A stretch of 64,000 bases of DNA from Doryteuthis pealeii (lineage: Eukaryota > Mollusca > Cephalopoda > Myopsida > Loliginidae), in assembly GCA_023376005.1 (NCBI GenBank), contig CM042180.1, forward strand, positions 49,822,559 through 49,886,558, written 5' to 3'. The notes below the pieces were generated by a model. It was not told the DNA's origin and did no database searches. It was given only the letters and a program-made list of their open reading frames with translations. Shown in pieces: positions 13,216 through 24,150 of the stretch. The stretch's first letter is position 1, and the number at the start of each line of letters is the position of its first letter. The position numbers and the translations under genes were made by a program.

Positions 13216-13539
13216 GGAAATACGAGTTAGACTTTCCTTTTTGTGTATAATCTACGTTGTTTGTATATTTCATTTTTCTTCTTATTTCATTACTGTTTAA
13301 TTATTGTATTTTTTATTTTATTTGTTGCGTGCATGTAATAATCAAACAATTATCTTGAAATTTTTCCACATCAATTTTCCACAAAATCGTAGGTATTTAT
13401 TTATTTGTAAACTTTTTAGTTAACTTCTTCTTACTGTAAAAAAAAGTGGACGAGAGTAAAAAACAATTTTTAAAATTGCTTACTCAAATTTTGGGTGTAT
13501 ATAGCATAAAAATATTGAGACGTAAGCTGTGACGTAGAG

Positions 13540-13830
13540 CTATGATGTTGTTTTTGTTACAGACAGAAATACAGACAATCTCCATTATCAATAGATGTCT
13601 GTCTGTAACCGAAACTATGTTACTGCTTACGCCTCGATGCCCTCAGGAATTGCGATAATTTTATCAATGAGTATTCAATTTATTCTCAAAATCATTAATG
13701 CATAGAATAAATCTTTTTGAACAGCGTTTAGCTTTGATTTATTCGTTTCATATCATCTTATAATGAAGACTCGGTGTCTGTCTGTAACCGAAACTAAGTC
13801 ACTGTGTTATATTTCCCTTTAATCGGGTAT
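13540..13830. repeat. Family E copies, head to head
   Basis: A minus-strand copy (GTTACAGACAGAAATACAGA, then AATCTCCATTAT) abuts a plus-strand copy (GTCTGTCTGTAACCGAAACT at about 13598), and a further plus copy follows at about 13770-13800. The inverted pair makes a short palindrome-like junction. Downstream blocks match 11080-11170. Confidence 0.7.
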
Positions 13831-14465
13831 ATAATGGTGAAAGGGATAGAATAGAAGGCATATTTTCTCTTTCTTATTGTTCCTGCTGCTAATTCGTCGG
13901 AAATTTTCTAAGGGCTGTTTCTCCGGTTGGATTTCTTCGGGCTACTCATAACATATTTTAATGAATGAACAATACTTTGTTGTTTTTATTTACGTCTTTA
14001 TTAAACAACCCCAACCCCGGATTCAAACGCGCGGTGAGAGCGACATCACGGTGTGTCAGACTTTTGCGTCTGCTCTCTCTGAATTTCTGGTCGCAACTAA
14101 ACTAAAAATCTGTCTCACGCCCTACTGTCGCGCTTTTCGTGGGGTGCTGTCGAGGTCATTACCTGCGAATAACGCTCGGGGTAATTTTCCACTCGTCCCC
14201 CGCTAATTTGAATCTAAGGAACTCTGATACAAAAATAATCTAAATACAGTACGTACATATTTCATAAACTACCTATGAATTATGTACCAACTGCTTACAT
14301 CACAATACCCTCAAGAATTGCTTAAGTTTATCTAAGAGTACTTAATTTATTCTCAAAATCATTAATACATAGAATAAATCTTATTTATTAATGATTACGG
14401 TATAAAAATCTGAGTTAGATTTGTGTCAAAATAGCCCCTGTTAATTGGGTATTTGCTTCTCATCC

Positions 14466-14740
14466 CACTTATGAGGGTGTGACACAAGGACATTTTTATG
14501 AGGACCGGCCCACAAGCCGAACCTCACGGGTGGTGAGTTTTTCTTCTCCTAAACTGGTTACCAAGCCAAGGTTAAAGAACCCAGTCTGCCTTACTATTTA
14601 CCCTGAGGTGGAGGGAGAGAAGTTGGCTACATATCTTTTTAAAAAGGTATTAGAGCAGTGTGAAAAGCAATCAGCCTCGTTCAGGATTTGAACTCGGTTC
14701 GACGAGTCCATTTCCTACGATGATAACCATTACACAACGC
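14466..14740 (-). repeat. SINE-A copy (tRNA-derived), minus strand
   Basis: Read on the minus strand: a tRNA-like head with GCGTTGTGTAATGG (A-box region) and a B-box-like GTTCAAATCCTGA, then the body with TTAACCTTGGCTTGG and AACCAGTTTAGGAGAAG, and a tail near GTCCTTGTGTCACACC. Block order matches the copies at 17400, 43083 and 51428. SINE-A would be transcribed by RNA polymerase III if active; activity is not shown. Confidence 0.8.
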
Positions 14741-14904
14741 ATCTTACAAGCTGTTGGGTGTGTGTACTTTTACCTCTGACAGATCAGACTTTTTTGTAGT
14801 ATGTTCAGTCCTAGACAGGATGACATTAAACTCAATCACGGGTCCCCAGTCCTTGCTGAATTATACGAAATCACAGAGAAATTATTTGGATTGCGTTTGC
14901 TTTC

Positions 14905-15590
14905 AACCTTGCTCTCCCTTGCTCACCTTACTCTCCCTTGCACTCCTTACTCTCCCCTCTCTCCTTTGCTCTCTATTGCTTCCTTGCTCTCCCTTGCTCT
15001 CCTTTGCTCTCTCTTGTTTTCCCTTGCCCCCTTACTCTCCCTTGCCTCCTTGCTCTCCCATGCTCCCTCTTGCACTGTTAAGCCTTACTCTCCATACTCT
15101 CTTTTGATCTCCTTGCTCTCCTTTACTCTCCCTTGCTCTCCTAGCTCTCTCTTTCTCTTACACCCTTGCTCTTCTTTTCTCTCTCTAGCTCTCCTTGCTC
15201 TCCCTTGTTCTCGCTTTCTCTTCTTGTTGTCCTTGCTCTCTTTGTTCTTCTTACTCATCCTTGCTCTCCCTAGCTCTCCTTTGCTCTTCCTTGCTCTCTC
15301 TTGCTCTCCCTTGCCTCCTCGCTCTCCCTTGCTCCTTATTGCACTGTTAAACCTTACTCTCCATGCTTTCTCTTGTTCTCCTTGCTCTCCCTTGCTTTCC
15401 TAGCTCTCTCTTACCCCCTTGTTCTTCTTTTCTCTCTCTAGCTCTCCTTGCTCTCCCTCGTTCTTCCTTGCTCTCACTTTCTCTTCTTGTTGTCCTTGCT
15501 CTCCCTTGCTCTCCTTTCTTTCCTTGCTCTCCTTACTCATCCTTGCTCTCCTTTGCTCGTCCTTGCCCTCCATTGCTCTCCGCGTGCCGT
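14905..15590. repeat. CT-rich minisatellite with higher-order repeat
   Basis: Imperfect repeats of CTCTCCCTTG and CTCTCCTTG fill the tract. A larger block is duplicated: 15045-15240 and 15312-15500 share the order TTGCACTGTTAA, CCTTACTCTCCAT, CTAGCTCTCTC, TTCTTTTCTCTCTCTAG and CTTCTTGTTGTCC, with a period of about 270 bases. The long Leu/Ser/Pro frames across it are by-products of the repeat. Confidence 0.9.
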
Positions 15591-15752
15591 ACATTCGTTG
15601 CCGCTTTGAGCTCATTCGTATTCAACTGAAAATCACTGTAATCTGCACCGAAGACGAATTTACGAACACATTCAGCCGGGCTGAAACTGATTAGATTCGC
15701 CTGTCCACATTGAATGGTCACCGTACAAAGAAGACCAACACCGACACTACCA

Positions 15753-15756
<4 letters not shown>

Positions 15757-15792
<36 letters not shown>

Positions 15793-16220
15793 CGAATTCA
15801 GTGGATGTTTTCTTGTCGTCGTAACGGCCATTGTAGCTGACTTAATGCGAATTATAATCAGAATAATGATAAGATATTAGGCTAATAAGACAGAGGCTAC
15901 GATTACTAATTTATTTACAACTACTAATACTATTACTACTACTAATAATAATAATAATACTAATACTATTGCTCCTAATAATAATAATGTTATTACTAAT
16001 ACTTGAAGAAGAAGAAGAAGAAGAAGAAGAAGAAGGAAACCGAAGAAGAAGAAGAAGAAGAAGAAGAAGAAGAAGAAGAAGAAGAAGAAGAAGAAGAAGA
16101 AGAAGAAGAAGAAGAAGAGGTAAAATGAGGAAAATCTATATTCTAGGAAGAAGAAAAAAACAAAGAATATATATTTTGAAGAAGAAGAAGAAGAAGAAGA
16201 AGAAGAAGAAGAAGAAGAAG
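15757..16220. repeat. ATA and GAA trinucleotide tracts
   Basis: (ATA)n at 15757-15792 is followed by mixed ACT/AAT repeats and three (GAA)n blocks at about 16006-16034, 16041-16117 and 16181-16220. The Glu, Arg and Lys runs encoded are not genes. Uninterrupted GAA repeats of this length are known to be expansion-prone and to form triplex DNA. Confidence 0.95.
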
Positions 16221-16425
16221 AAACAGATTCTGAAAAAAAAATGGAATTCAAAAAGTTTTGTGTATAACTGAGATCAACTAATTTTGATTGATACGTAGTG
16301 ACCCCCGGGGTGAGACGACAGCTACGATTTCATTTAGATTTCATATTTTTAAGTCATGTGACCATACATTCTAGAAGTCAAAAATTTGGAATTATTTTTG
16401 AGTTGTTTTACGAGTGCTTAGAATT

Positions 16426-16427
<2 letters not shown>

Positions 16428-16472
<45 letters not shown>
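16428..16472. repeat. TA microsatellite
   Basis: About 20 TA units with a short ATACATATATATACAT extension. Confidence 0.95.
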
Positions 16473-16475
<3 letters not shown>

Positions 16476-16559
16476 TATACATTTGCTTAAGAATAATAGA
16501 TTTCATTTTTTTTAAATTGTCAACATTAACAAAGGAAGATAAAGATAAAATAAAATAAA

Positions 16560-16690
16560 ATAAAAACTTACGAGTTTAATTCGTTCCGCTCGTAACTCTA
16601 TTTACTCGTATATAAAATCAATTTTCGTCATTGAAATAGAAATGTCATTAATGTGAACTCAACATCCTGACTGAGTGAATAATTATTTTG
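16560..16690 (-). repeat. Decayed solo copy of the 125-bp repeat
   Basis: On the minus strand this reads like one unit of the tandem array at 30835-31500: TTACGAGCGGAACGAATTAA followed by ACTCGTAAGTTTT. It shows the array's unit also exists singly and in the opposite orientation. Confidence 0.5.
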
Positions 16691-16782
16691 ACTCACTAAC
16701 TTTATTTTATTTTCACGCCTTAAAATGTTGATGTAGATACATTACATTAACCAGTTCAATACAGACACTGGATGCATTTGTT

Positions 16783-17100
16783 ACATGATTATTAGATTCC
16801 TAATACTTATGTACAGTAGTGTAGAAACCAAAATGGCTGTTATAAGTTCAGCCGGCGGCCTTGAAGGATTGAATGACAAGGCTTGACCTCAGTCCTGATC
16901 CCCCTTCCGGTGGATACCGTGAGAATCGGTGGAGAAGACCCTCTTCCGGTTTAGATTAGAAAGAGATGTTTTAGTCAGATCGGCCAAAACCACGACGGTG
17001 GTAAATCCTGTTATGCACGCTCCGACTCAATCTGCGCAGGTAGTCTGATGGGGATTTCAGAATAATATATGATCTAAGTTAAATCTAAGTCTTGTGTTAT
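16783..17100 (+). repeat. Possible solo LTR, plus strand
   Basis: Starts near TGTTACATGATTATTAGATT and ends near TAAGTCTTGTGTTATTATCT. Ordered blocks GTGTAGAAACC, GGCCTTGA, GCTTGACCTC, CCGTGAGAA, CTTCCGGTTTA and CTTGTGTTATTA are shared with the minus strand of 29463-29790. The second copy has AATAAA shortly before its 3' end, as an LTR polyadenylation signal would. Internal genes and target duplications were not found, so a solo LTR is only the best guess. Confidence 0.4.
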
Positions 17101-17239
17101 TATCTAAAAACTACCAATGACATAGGGTTTCTGATAAAGAGAAATCCCCAAATGGAAGACCAGACACGAAGTCCCCAAGACGAAGTCCAGACGATAAAAG
17201 AGACGCTAGAAGAATAGAAGTAAGAAAGTAAGGAAAGAG

Positions 17240-17242
<3 letters not shown>

Positions 17243-17279
<37 letters not shown>

Positions 17280-17345
17280 CACTTACAAACAGAAACACAA
17301 ACACATACAAAAATACACACACGGGCACACACAAAGACACACAAG
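17243..17345. repeat. AC microsatellite and degenerate extension
   Basis: About 16 AC units followed by degenerate ACAC-rich sequence to about 17345. Confidence 0.9.
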
Positions 17346-17399
17346 GGAAAAGAATGTAAAACATTACCATAAGATACTTATACTACATATATATATTTA

Positions 17400-17645
17400 C
17401 CAACCCCTCCGCACGAGCAGGATGCGACACAAGGTCATTTTTTAAGCGGAGTTTACCAGGTTTGAATTCAGAGTTTTCCTTCTTCTAGACTGGTTACCTA
17501 GCCATGGTTAAAGAGTCCAGTCTGCCCTACTATTTACTCATAGCTGGAGGGAGAATTAGATTCGTACCTTTCCCAAGGGTATTAGTGCCATGTGAAATGC
17601 CAGCAGCTTTGTCCAGGAAAGAGAGTATACAACACATTCAGTTCT
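17400..17645 (-). repeat. SINE-A copy, minus strand
   Basis: Minus-strand order: CATTTCACATGGCAC, TAATACCCTTGGGAAAGG, CCTCCAGCTATGAGTAAA, TAGTAGGGCAGACTGGACTC, AACCATGGCTAGG, GAATTCAAACCTGG, and a tail CTTGTGTCGCATCCTGCTCG. Same body as 51428-51720, but the tRNA-like head is poorly preserved. Confidence 0.75.
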
Positions 17646-18079
17646 AATGATCTCATAGAAGAATTCATTAATTCATTTTTTTGTCACTGAAATTGAAACT
17701 GTTGTCATTGCTAAATACGGAAGTTCCACGGAATTTTGGTCAGAATTAGGATTTCGTTGAGACATTTGCAAGGTATGTGGTTTGTTGGTTGGTTGGTTGG
17801 TTTTAAGTTTATTGTAGCTATAGATTGATTTCTTGTCTTCGGTTTTTTTAAAATCTTTTTTGCATTAGTATACATTCATTGAACCGCTTAAGAAAATGTA
17901 TACTAATACAAAAGTACTAGGTTCGTGTAGACACTGCCAAAATGTTGTCTACTCTTCATTTCAAAAACGAATTAAAATTCATTAAATCGATTATTGTTTT
18001 TATTTTTGTCTAAGTCGAAAAGTAGTAACCTAATCAGCATCAGTAAAAAATTTTTTTTAAAAAGCACTATAATATTAGA

Positions 18080-18585
18080 CATTTTGCTTGGTTGGTTGGT
18101 TGGTTGGATTTTACGGCATGTCAACCATTGTTGGGTTATTTCATGCTGAAGACATTTTTTGTTGATTGGTTGGTCGGATTTTACGGCATGTCAACCATTG
18201 TTGGATTATTTTATGCTGAAGACATTTTGTTTGGTGGATTGGTCGGATTTTATGGCGTGTCAACTCTTATTGGGTTATTTTTTGCTGAAGACATTTTGGT
18301 GGGTTGGATTTTACGGCATTTCAACCCGTGTTGGGTTATTTTATGCTGAATACATTTTGGTTGGTTGGTTGGTCGGTCGGTCGGTCGGTCGGATTTTATG
18401 GTATGTCAACCCTTATTGGGCTATTTTATGCAGAATAGATTTTGGTTGGTTGGTTGGTTGGTTGGTTGGATTTTACGACATGTCAACTTGTGTTGAGTTA
18501 TTTTATGCTAGAGACATTTTGATTGGTTGTATTTTACGGCATGACAACTCTTGTTGGGGTATTTTATGCTGAAAACGTTTTGTTT
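18080..18585. repeat. Tandem array of the family C tail, about 60-100 bp unit
   Basis: Six or seven imperfect units each contain a run of TTGG or TCGG, GGATTTTACGGCATGTCAAC, TTGTTGGGTTATTTTATGCT and GAAGACATTTTG. Each unit is the reverse complement of the family C 3' end (GGTTGATATGCCGTAAAA plus CCAA repeats). Unit length varies mainly through the number of TTGG units. Two frames of 85 and 137 codons cross it, repeating a WLVGFYGMST-like phrase, but they follow the satellite period and are not credible genes. Confidence 0.85.
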
Positions 18586-18774
18586 TATTTATTCTTGATA
18601 AGAACTCAATCTAAAAAAAATACATTTCTTAAAAATGTTTTTTGAAAGTCATTTATTTCAACTTATAGATGGGACCCTAACACTACCACTCCGTGTCAGA
18701 GTGGATCTAGTTCATACGCCAGAATTGAAGAAATGAAAAATGCATCCTGTAACGTTACATATTTATGCATTAAC

Positions 18775-18853
<79 letters not shown>

Positions 18854-18860
18854 AAGAAGC
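18775..18860. repeat. AAT then AAG tract
   Basis: (TAA)n of about 50 bases passes directly into (GAA)n of about 35 bases. Confidence 0.95.
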
Positions 18861-19429
18861 CAATCACATAATAACTCTGTAACGGAAACTACGTCACTGC
18901 TTACGCCACAATACCAAAAATCTTCAATACATAGAATAAAGAACAATCTTGTTATCATTTAAAAAAATATTTGTTAACCCTCGTCCTTTTTTTCAGTAAC
19001 AAAATATTAACTAAACTTTTTTCAACTAAATAAATACCAACGACTTTGAGTAAAATGTATGTGTTAAATATTCAGAATAATTATTCAATTATTAATTCAT
19101 AGATAGACGCAACATTTTATTTGAGAGGAAAATTTAAAACCATCTAATCGTCTCTGGAGATGGGCGCCTACTTTTTCGACGCTATCTGTGATTGGATGGA
19201 TTCAATTCCCTATTACATGAAGAGACCTTTCTACTTCTTATGCTCCTGTTGAGCATGTCTTGGTGACTTTCTAGCCATCAGTGGACAATTATAAATTAAG
19301 GCGACTTAAGATTTAAATTGAAATCTTGATGCTGTGTGACACTTATTCATTATAGTATTAGAATAACCAATAATACGTTCACGTTGGAAATATTACAATA
19401 CTCATCGTACAAAAGGTTGAAGCTTCTTG

Positions 19430-19600
19430 CTATTATTTGGTTTGGTTGGTTTTGTTTTACGGAATTTCAACCACAGTGGGTTATTTAATGACGATAAAGT
19501 TTTGAAATAAATTCATTGTTAATGGATACTAATTTTTATAAAAACATTTTTTTTATTTAATTCCATAGATAGGATCTGTGGGGGACCGTGTTTGCTCCGT
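19430..19600 (-). repeat. Family C 3' end, minus strand
   Basis: TTTGGTTTGGTTGGTTTTGT, then TTTTACGGAATTTCAACC, GTGGGTTATTTAATG and AGTTTTGAAATAAATTCATT is the reverse complement of the family C tail seen on the plus strand at 35140-35220 and 38930-39000. Confidence 0.8.
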
Positions 19601-19741
19601 GTTTGGTGATTGAAGAATATCTGAGTTTTGGTTCCCACAATTTAAATTTATAAGACTACGGAAATGTAGTTTCCGTAGAAAACAAAAGAATAAGATAAAA
19701 TTTATAAAAGAAACAACTTTATATACAATGAATATAGTGAT

Positions 19742-19897
19742 AGTCAATTGTTCTTTCACTGATGTGCTGACTGTATGTGTCTGTTGGTAGTTGTGTTTGC
19801 TGAGTGCGTAAGTTTTGTTTATATTTTGTTCGTTTGGAGTTGTCAGATTTGTAACAGTTTTGTTTAAAACAATGTCTGTGATTGAAACTTGTTTTGT

Positions 19898-19971
<74 letters not shown>

Positions 19972-20316
19972 TAGGAAACGAAAATACGAGACCAACCTGA
20001 TATATCATTTTGTTTCTTCGGGCAGCGACTTCTCCCCATTGTGTTCATGTTGGGGAGAACTTTCGCTCCAACTGTCGAGTTAGGGGGTATTCGCCCCAAC
20101 TGAAGCTTTTCAGCTAAATGGGCCTTTTTATTAATTTGTAAGTGTCTATATGTTCCTTAAGCTAAAATATTCAATTGTTCTTTCATTGATGTGCTGACTG
20201 TATGTGTCTGTTGGTAGTTGTGTTTGCTGAGTGCGTAAGTTTTGTTTATATTTTGTTCGTTTGGAGTTGTCAAATTTGTAACAGTTTTGTTTAAAACAAT
20301 GTCTGTGATTGGAACT
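19742..20316 (+). repeat. 145-bp direct repeat flanking a 285-bp segment
   Basis: 19742-19888 and 20173-20316 are almost identical by eye (a few mismatches): both contain TGTGCTGACTGTATGTGTCT, GTTGCTTGCTGAGTG-type text and AACAATGTCTGTGATTG. The segment between holds a GA microsatellite and unique sequence with GCCCCAAC and CTCCCCA blocks. The layout could be a duplication or an unrecognised element with direct terminal repeats; no PBS or coding sequence was seen. Confidence 0.7.
19900..19968. repeat. GA microsatellite
   Basis: About 34 GA units. The Arg-Glu and Ser-Leu frames across it are artefacts. Confidence 0.98.
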
Positions 20317-20324
20317 ATTTAAAC

Positions 20325-20995
20325 CATAGATAGAACCCTAACAGGTACTACCACTCCGAGTCAGAGTGGATCTAGGAGCAATGGTGGTGAAGGGGTGCTC
20401 CACATTCCCCAGACCTCCAAAACAGGAATCTCACCGTCAGACTAACAACAATTCCCAGGACCTGAAGACCCTCAGCCACAGCCTTCTAGCACATAATAAA
20501 AAGGGTTGTGGCTTGCCATAAAGGCAATATGACCCTAACAGGATCTAACACTCCGAGTCAGAGTGGATCTAGGAACAATGGTGGTGAAGGTATGCTCCAC
20601 AATCTCCAGACCTCTAGAATTGCAACCTCACCGTCAGGGTTTAACGTTATTCCCAGGATGTGAAGACCCTCAGCCACCGCCTTCTAGCATAGATATGATA
20701 AAAAGGGTTGAGGTTTGACACAAGGGCAAGAGAGTTAGGGCAATCATATAGGTGCTAGGGCTTGAGGTGACTAGCTGATGGATCGGAGAGGGCCCTCTCC
20801 GACCTCCTGTCTAGTCTAAGTAAGTGTCTAAGTGGAGTGTTGTATGTCATGTGCTGCTTATCAACTAGGATTCCGTACTTAAGCATCATGGGTTGCCACT
20901 CACTGCCAACAGGTGGCCCTAATATGAGGGATCTTACCCCTCTGCAGAGGTGCAGTCGGTGAATTCTAAAGATCCAAGCGACAGGGCTTATGGCT
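20325..20995 (-). repeat. Family C copies, minus strand, partly duplicated
   Basis: Two overlapping copies: the block ACTCCGAGTCAGAGTGGATC through ACCCTCAGCCAC, then CTTCTAGCA, occurs at 20360-20500 and again at 20550-20690. The second copy runs on into GATCGGAGAGGGCCCTCTCC, a strong hairpin, and a head ending near CAGAGGTGCAGTCGGTGAAT. Other copies are at 34860, 38400, 51845 and 57580. No coding capacity. Confidence 0.8.
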
Positions 20996-21289
20996 ATTGT
21001 TATTTCTTCGGAGTTTCAATAGTAAATTGAAAAAACGTCATCTTTAAACTATTTGAATACTAGAAACGGCTACCCGGCGTCTCCTGGGTAGAGGGTAAGA
21101 GCAAAAATGCCTGGTCTATTGATTTGTTTAGTTTTGAGATTTACAAATACTGCACATTTTTAAGTAGAATTTCATTGCTATTTCTATGTATATTTTAATT
21201 TTTAGATATCTTCGAATATAAATCAAATCTTCATCATTTTTGCACAAAAATCAAGAACTGATGATATTTAATGTGTATATATATATTTA

Positions 21290-21343
<54 letters not shown>

Positions 21344-21560
21344 TAGATTGTGGTACGAGCAAAATTTGAAAATGGTTTTAAAAAGCGTGTGCATTGTGAG
21401 ATGTTATAATAAATACAATTTCACAATTTTTTTTTCTTCTGAAAAAGATATCTTTTTTTCGGTCACGTCTCATCAGAGAAGCATACCGTGACACTAAAGT
21501 TTGTGCGAGGAATAATGTGTAAAACCATTTTCAAATATATATATATATATATCTACTATA

Positions 21561-21643
<83 letters not shown>

Positions 21644-21711
21644 ACGATTAAAAGCGAATGGTTAAAATAGATACTTATGCATATACCAAACTATATTATA
21701 TATATAATATA

Positions 21712-21744
<33 letters not shown>

Positions 21745-21745
21745 A
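21290..21745. repeat. TA and AC tracts around a hammerhead locus
   Basis: TA tracts at about 21292-21340, 21567-21641 and 21690-21745, plus (AC)n at about 21562-21583. A 16-base block TTTGAAAATGGTTTTA at about 21366 reappears inverted at about 21520-21536, so a short inverted repeat lies between the first two TA tracts and encloses the hammerhead at 21436-21481. Confidence 0.85.
21436..21481 (-). ncRNA. Hammerhead ribozyme, type I, stem II eroded
   Basis: Minus strand, 5' to 3': stem I CTTCT, core CTGATGA, nine bases GACGTGACC in the stem II position, core GAAA, stem III AAAAGA-TA-TCTTTT, then T and C (positions 16.1 and 17), then stem I partner AGAAG. Stem I is five perfect pairs and stem III six. 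Stem II is the weak part: the nine bases look like a shortened GGTCACGTGACC, leaving little pairing. Core residues are all canonical. Activity would depend on whether the short stem II still folds. Confidence 0.6.
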
Positions 21746-22129
21746 TAGAGATTGGGTTCTTTTCTTCTATAACGAAAACTACGCCACAGCTTATGTCCCA
21801 ATATTATCGTACGTCTATTTGTGAGTATTTCCTTTATTGTCAAAATCGTTAGTACGTAAAATAAAGAGCAACCATGTGGTATATACACTCAAAATTTGAG
21901 TAAGACATTTTAAAAATTGTTTTTTTTATTTTTATTCTGGCCCTTTTGTCAGAAGAAATTACCTAAATTTTATAAATAAATAAATGATTACGATTTTATG
22001 GAAAATATTGTGGAAAATATTCAAATAATCATTTAATTAGTAATTAATAGATACACGCAACATTTTAATTGAAGAGAAATAACTCTGTTTCCATTTAAGA
22101 TTGTTTTTTTTTGTTTTTTTCATTTTTAC

Positions 22130-22680
22130 TCCTTTAATAAATTTAATAAACACTGGAATAACAACATCCACAATAAACTCTTCCTAATCAAATCCACTTT
22201 GGGAGGCTAGAGATCAACTTTAAGAAAATCTAGGAAGGAACAAGTCATTGAGTCCCGATTACGCATTGGTCACACAGGACTAACGCACTCCTATATAATC
22301 AAACAAGAGCAACAACCACAATGTGAAATATGTCAAACACCTTTGACTGTTAAAGACTTATTCATGGAACGCAGATTTTTTTGCTCACATCAGAAACCGT
22401 TATTTTAATACAAACAATATGAAAGATCTGTTTGAAAATGTCAACATGGAGGATATTCTCTTTTTTTTTGAGAAAAATAAAATTATACCATAGAATATAC
22501 ACATGAAACAAATCAATACCATACAACATAATCCCCAATAATGCTAACACATTGTTAAAACCAATTACTAAAAAGTATAAATATAAATACACGACATATA
22601 TTATTTCCTACCCGTTAGGCACGATATCACCCCTGACGGGTTGATATGCCGTTAAAATCAATAAACAACCCAACCAACAT
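22130..22680 (+). pseudogene. LINE RNase H C-terminal remnant with 3' tail
   Basis: Translation gives WNNNIHNKLFLIKSTLG, then a stop, then SRLRIGHT..LTHSYIIKQEQ, CEICQTPLTVK, and after a frameshift FNTNNMKDLFENVN, ending near 22490. The RLRIGHT...THS...C..C...LTV.. pattern is the region after the RNase H domain in I/Jockey-type LINEs. The 3' UTR ends with GGTTGATATGCCGTTAAAA and CAACCCAACCAAC, matching the family C tail. At least one stop and one frameshift, so dead. A longer copy is at 30330-30835. Confidence 0.8.
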
Positions 22681-22689
22681 TTAATAAAT

Positions 22690-23800
22690 TTGATTAGTTT
22701 ACTTATTTATGATACAAACCCTCTGACATTGAATTTTCAACTCCCTCTCCCTCAAGCAATAGCTTTAAAAAATAATTTTAGACCGCCTGGAGTGCGTTTT
22801 CTATATATAATGAATAAAAAAGAAATAGGAAGCGAGTATTAAAGAAATAAAGAACCAAAGAAACAGAGAAACAAATGTGACGTGTTTAAATTCTATTGGA
22901 CAATTCCTGTTGACAGTTAACGTTTGTCTTTAACAGATTTCAAACATGTCTGGCGTTCCTATGTAAATTTTATTTTCAAACCGCCATCTTTGACGCATGA
23001 CAATACCTTTTTTTTCTTCTTGAAACTGCTAAAGCTATTTCAAAGACTAAACTTCTAATTCAATATTTTAACATTTATTTCCAGTCTCAAGTGTCCGTAT
23101 TAAATAAATAGAAAAAACGTATGAGTCAGCAGAGTTCGATATACAACGCCTGTTCAGCGTTATTTCATAGGAAAAAGTTATATAATTAAGAAAGGAAATA
23201 AGAAAGGAAAATTTTAATGTGAGTCGTATTTTAAAGATTAACATTTTTTTTTAATATCAAGTCAACAAGAGATTTAGCGTCAAACAATAATATTTTGTTT
23301 TCTAAAAAGTCTCTGTTAATTTCTTTTATTTTTTAAATTTATTTATCTTTTTTTTTAAATATCGAATTTTGTGAATTTTATGAAACAAAAGGATATTTTT
23401 CTTTCACGAAAAGAATTAAGATTGTTTGATTTGACACTTTAAACTTTTCTATTTTTCTTTGTTTTTTTTTTTTTGTTTTTTTTTTTGTTTTCGTGTGTTT
23501 TTTTGGGTTTTTTTTTGGGTTTTTTTGGAGGAGGATGGTTGGTTTTTCTTCAGACAAATTCGTGCACTGTGACATTTGAGTACGTTTTCGTGATTCTATT
23601 TCCTTGCGACACAAGAGAAAGATTGTTTTCTGTGTAAAAAGATATTCACAATGAAAGCCGTGTTTATTGAGGGGATAAAGGTCAAATAAAAAAAAACTGT
23701 AGGAAAAGAAAGGTCCTAAGCTTCTGAAAATGAACTTTATGCACAAATACAAGTGCCATACGCTTAGTCTTGCGATCAACCAGCACAAAAATCTGATCAT
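22690..23800. other. AT-rich spacer without recognised features
   Basis: T-rich runs near 23460-23530 produce a Lys-rich minus-strand frame of 140 codons (23378-23800) with no recognisable domain. No gene, RNA or known repeat was identified. Confidence 0.5.
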
Positions 23801-23809
23801 AATTGAGAT

Positions 23810-24150
23810 TATGTAACTGTCTGTCTGTAACCGAAACTACGTCAATATTTCCCTAATTATTCAAATTATATTCTCAAAATCAGTTTTGAAGAAAAAAAAG
23901 TGTTAATGTCCTCGTAGACCACTTAAATAGTCCCAGAATAACGTTTGTGCACAAATACACAACATTTTATTATTATAGAAATTATGTAGCTCTCTGCCTG
24001 TAACCGAAACAACATCACCACTGACGTCACGAGTCTGAAAATGACATTTGTACACAAATATAAGGGTTGTACACTTAATCTTGCGATCAGCCTGCACAAA
24101 ATCTCATCATAATGGAGATTATATAACTGTGTGTCTGTAACCAAAACCAA
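23810..24150 (+). repeat. Three short family E motif copies
   Basis: GTCTGTCTGTAACCGAAACT at about 23818, CTGCCTGTAACCGAAAC at about 23994 and GTGTGTCTGTAACCAAAACC at about 24131. They are separated by similar spacers carrying TGCACAAATA and TCTTGCGATCA, so they form a loose tandem leading into the minisatellite. Confidence 0.65.

Noticed and set aside
14801..15629. Leu/Ser/Pro-rich frames of 88-200 codons
   Set aside because: They follow the CTCTCCCTTG minisatellite and its 270-base duplication.
18092..18572. Repeat protein with WLVGFYGMST-like phrases
   Set aside because: The phrase repeats because the family C tail is tandemly duplicated; unit length is not always a multiple of three and the frame shifts between units.
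19553..20099. Frames with Ser-Leu or Arg-Glu runs
   Set aside because: Produced by the GA microsatellite and flanking repeats.
23378..23800. 140-codon minus-strand frame with a Lys-rich end
   Set aside because: The basic part is a T-run translation and the rest matches no family; no supporting signals.
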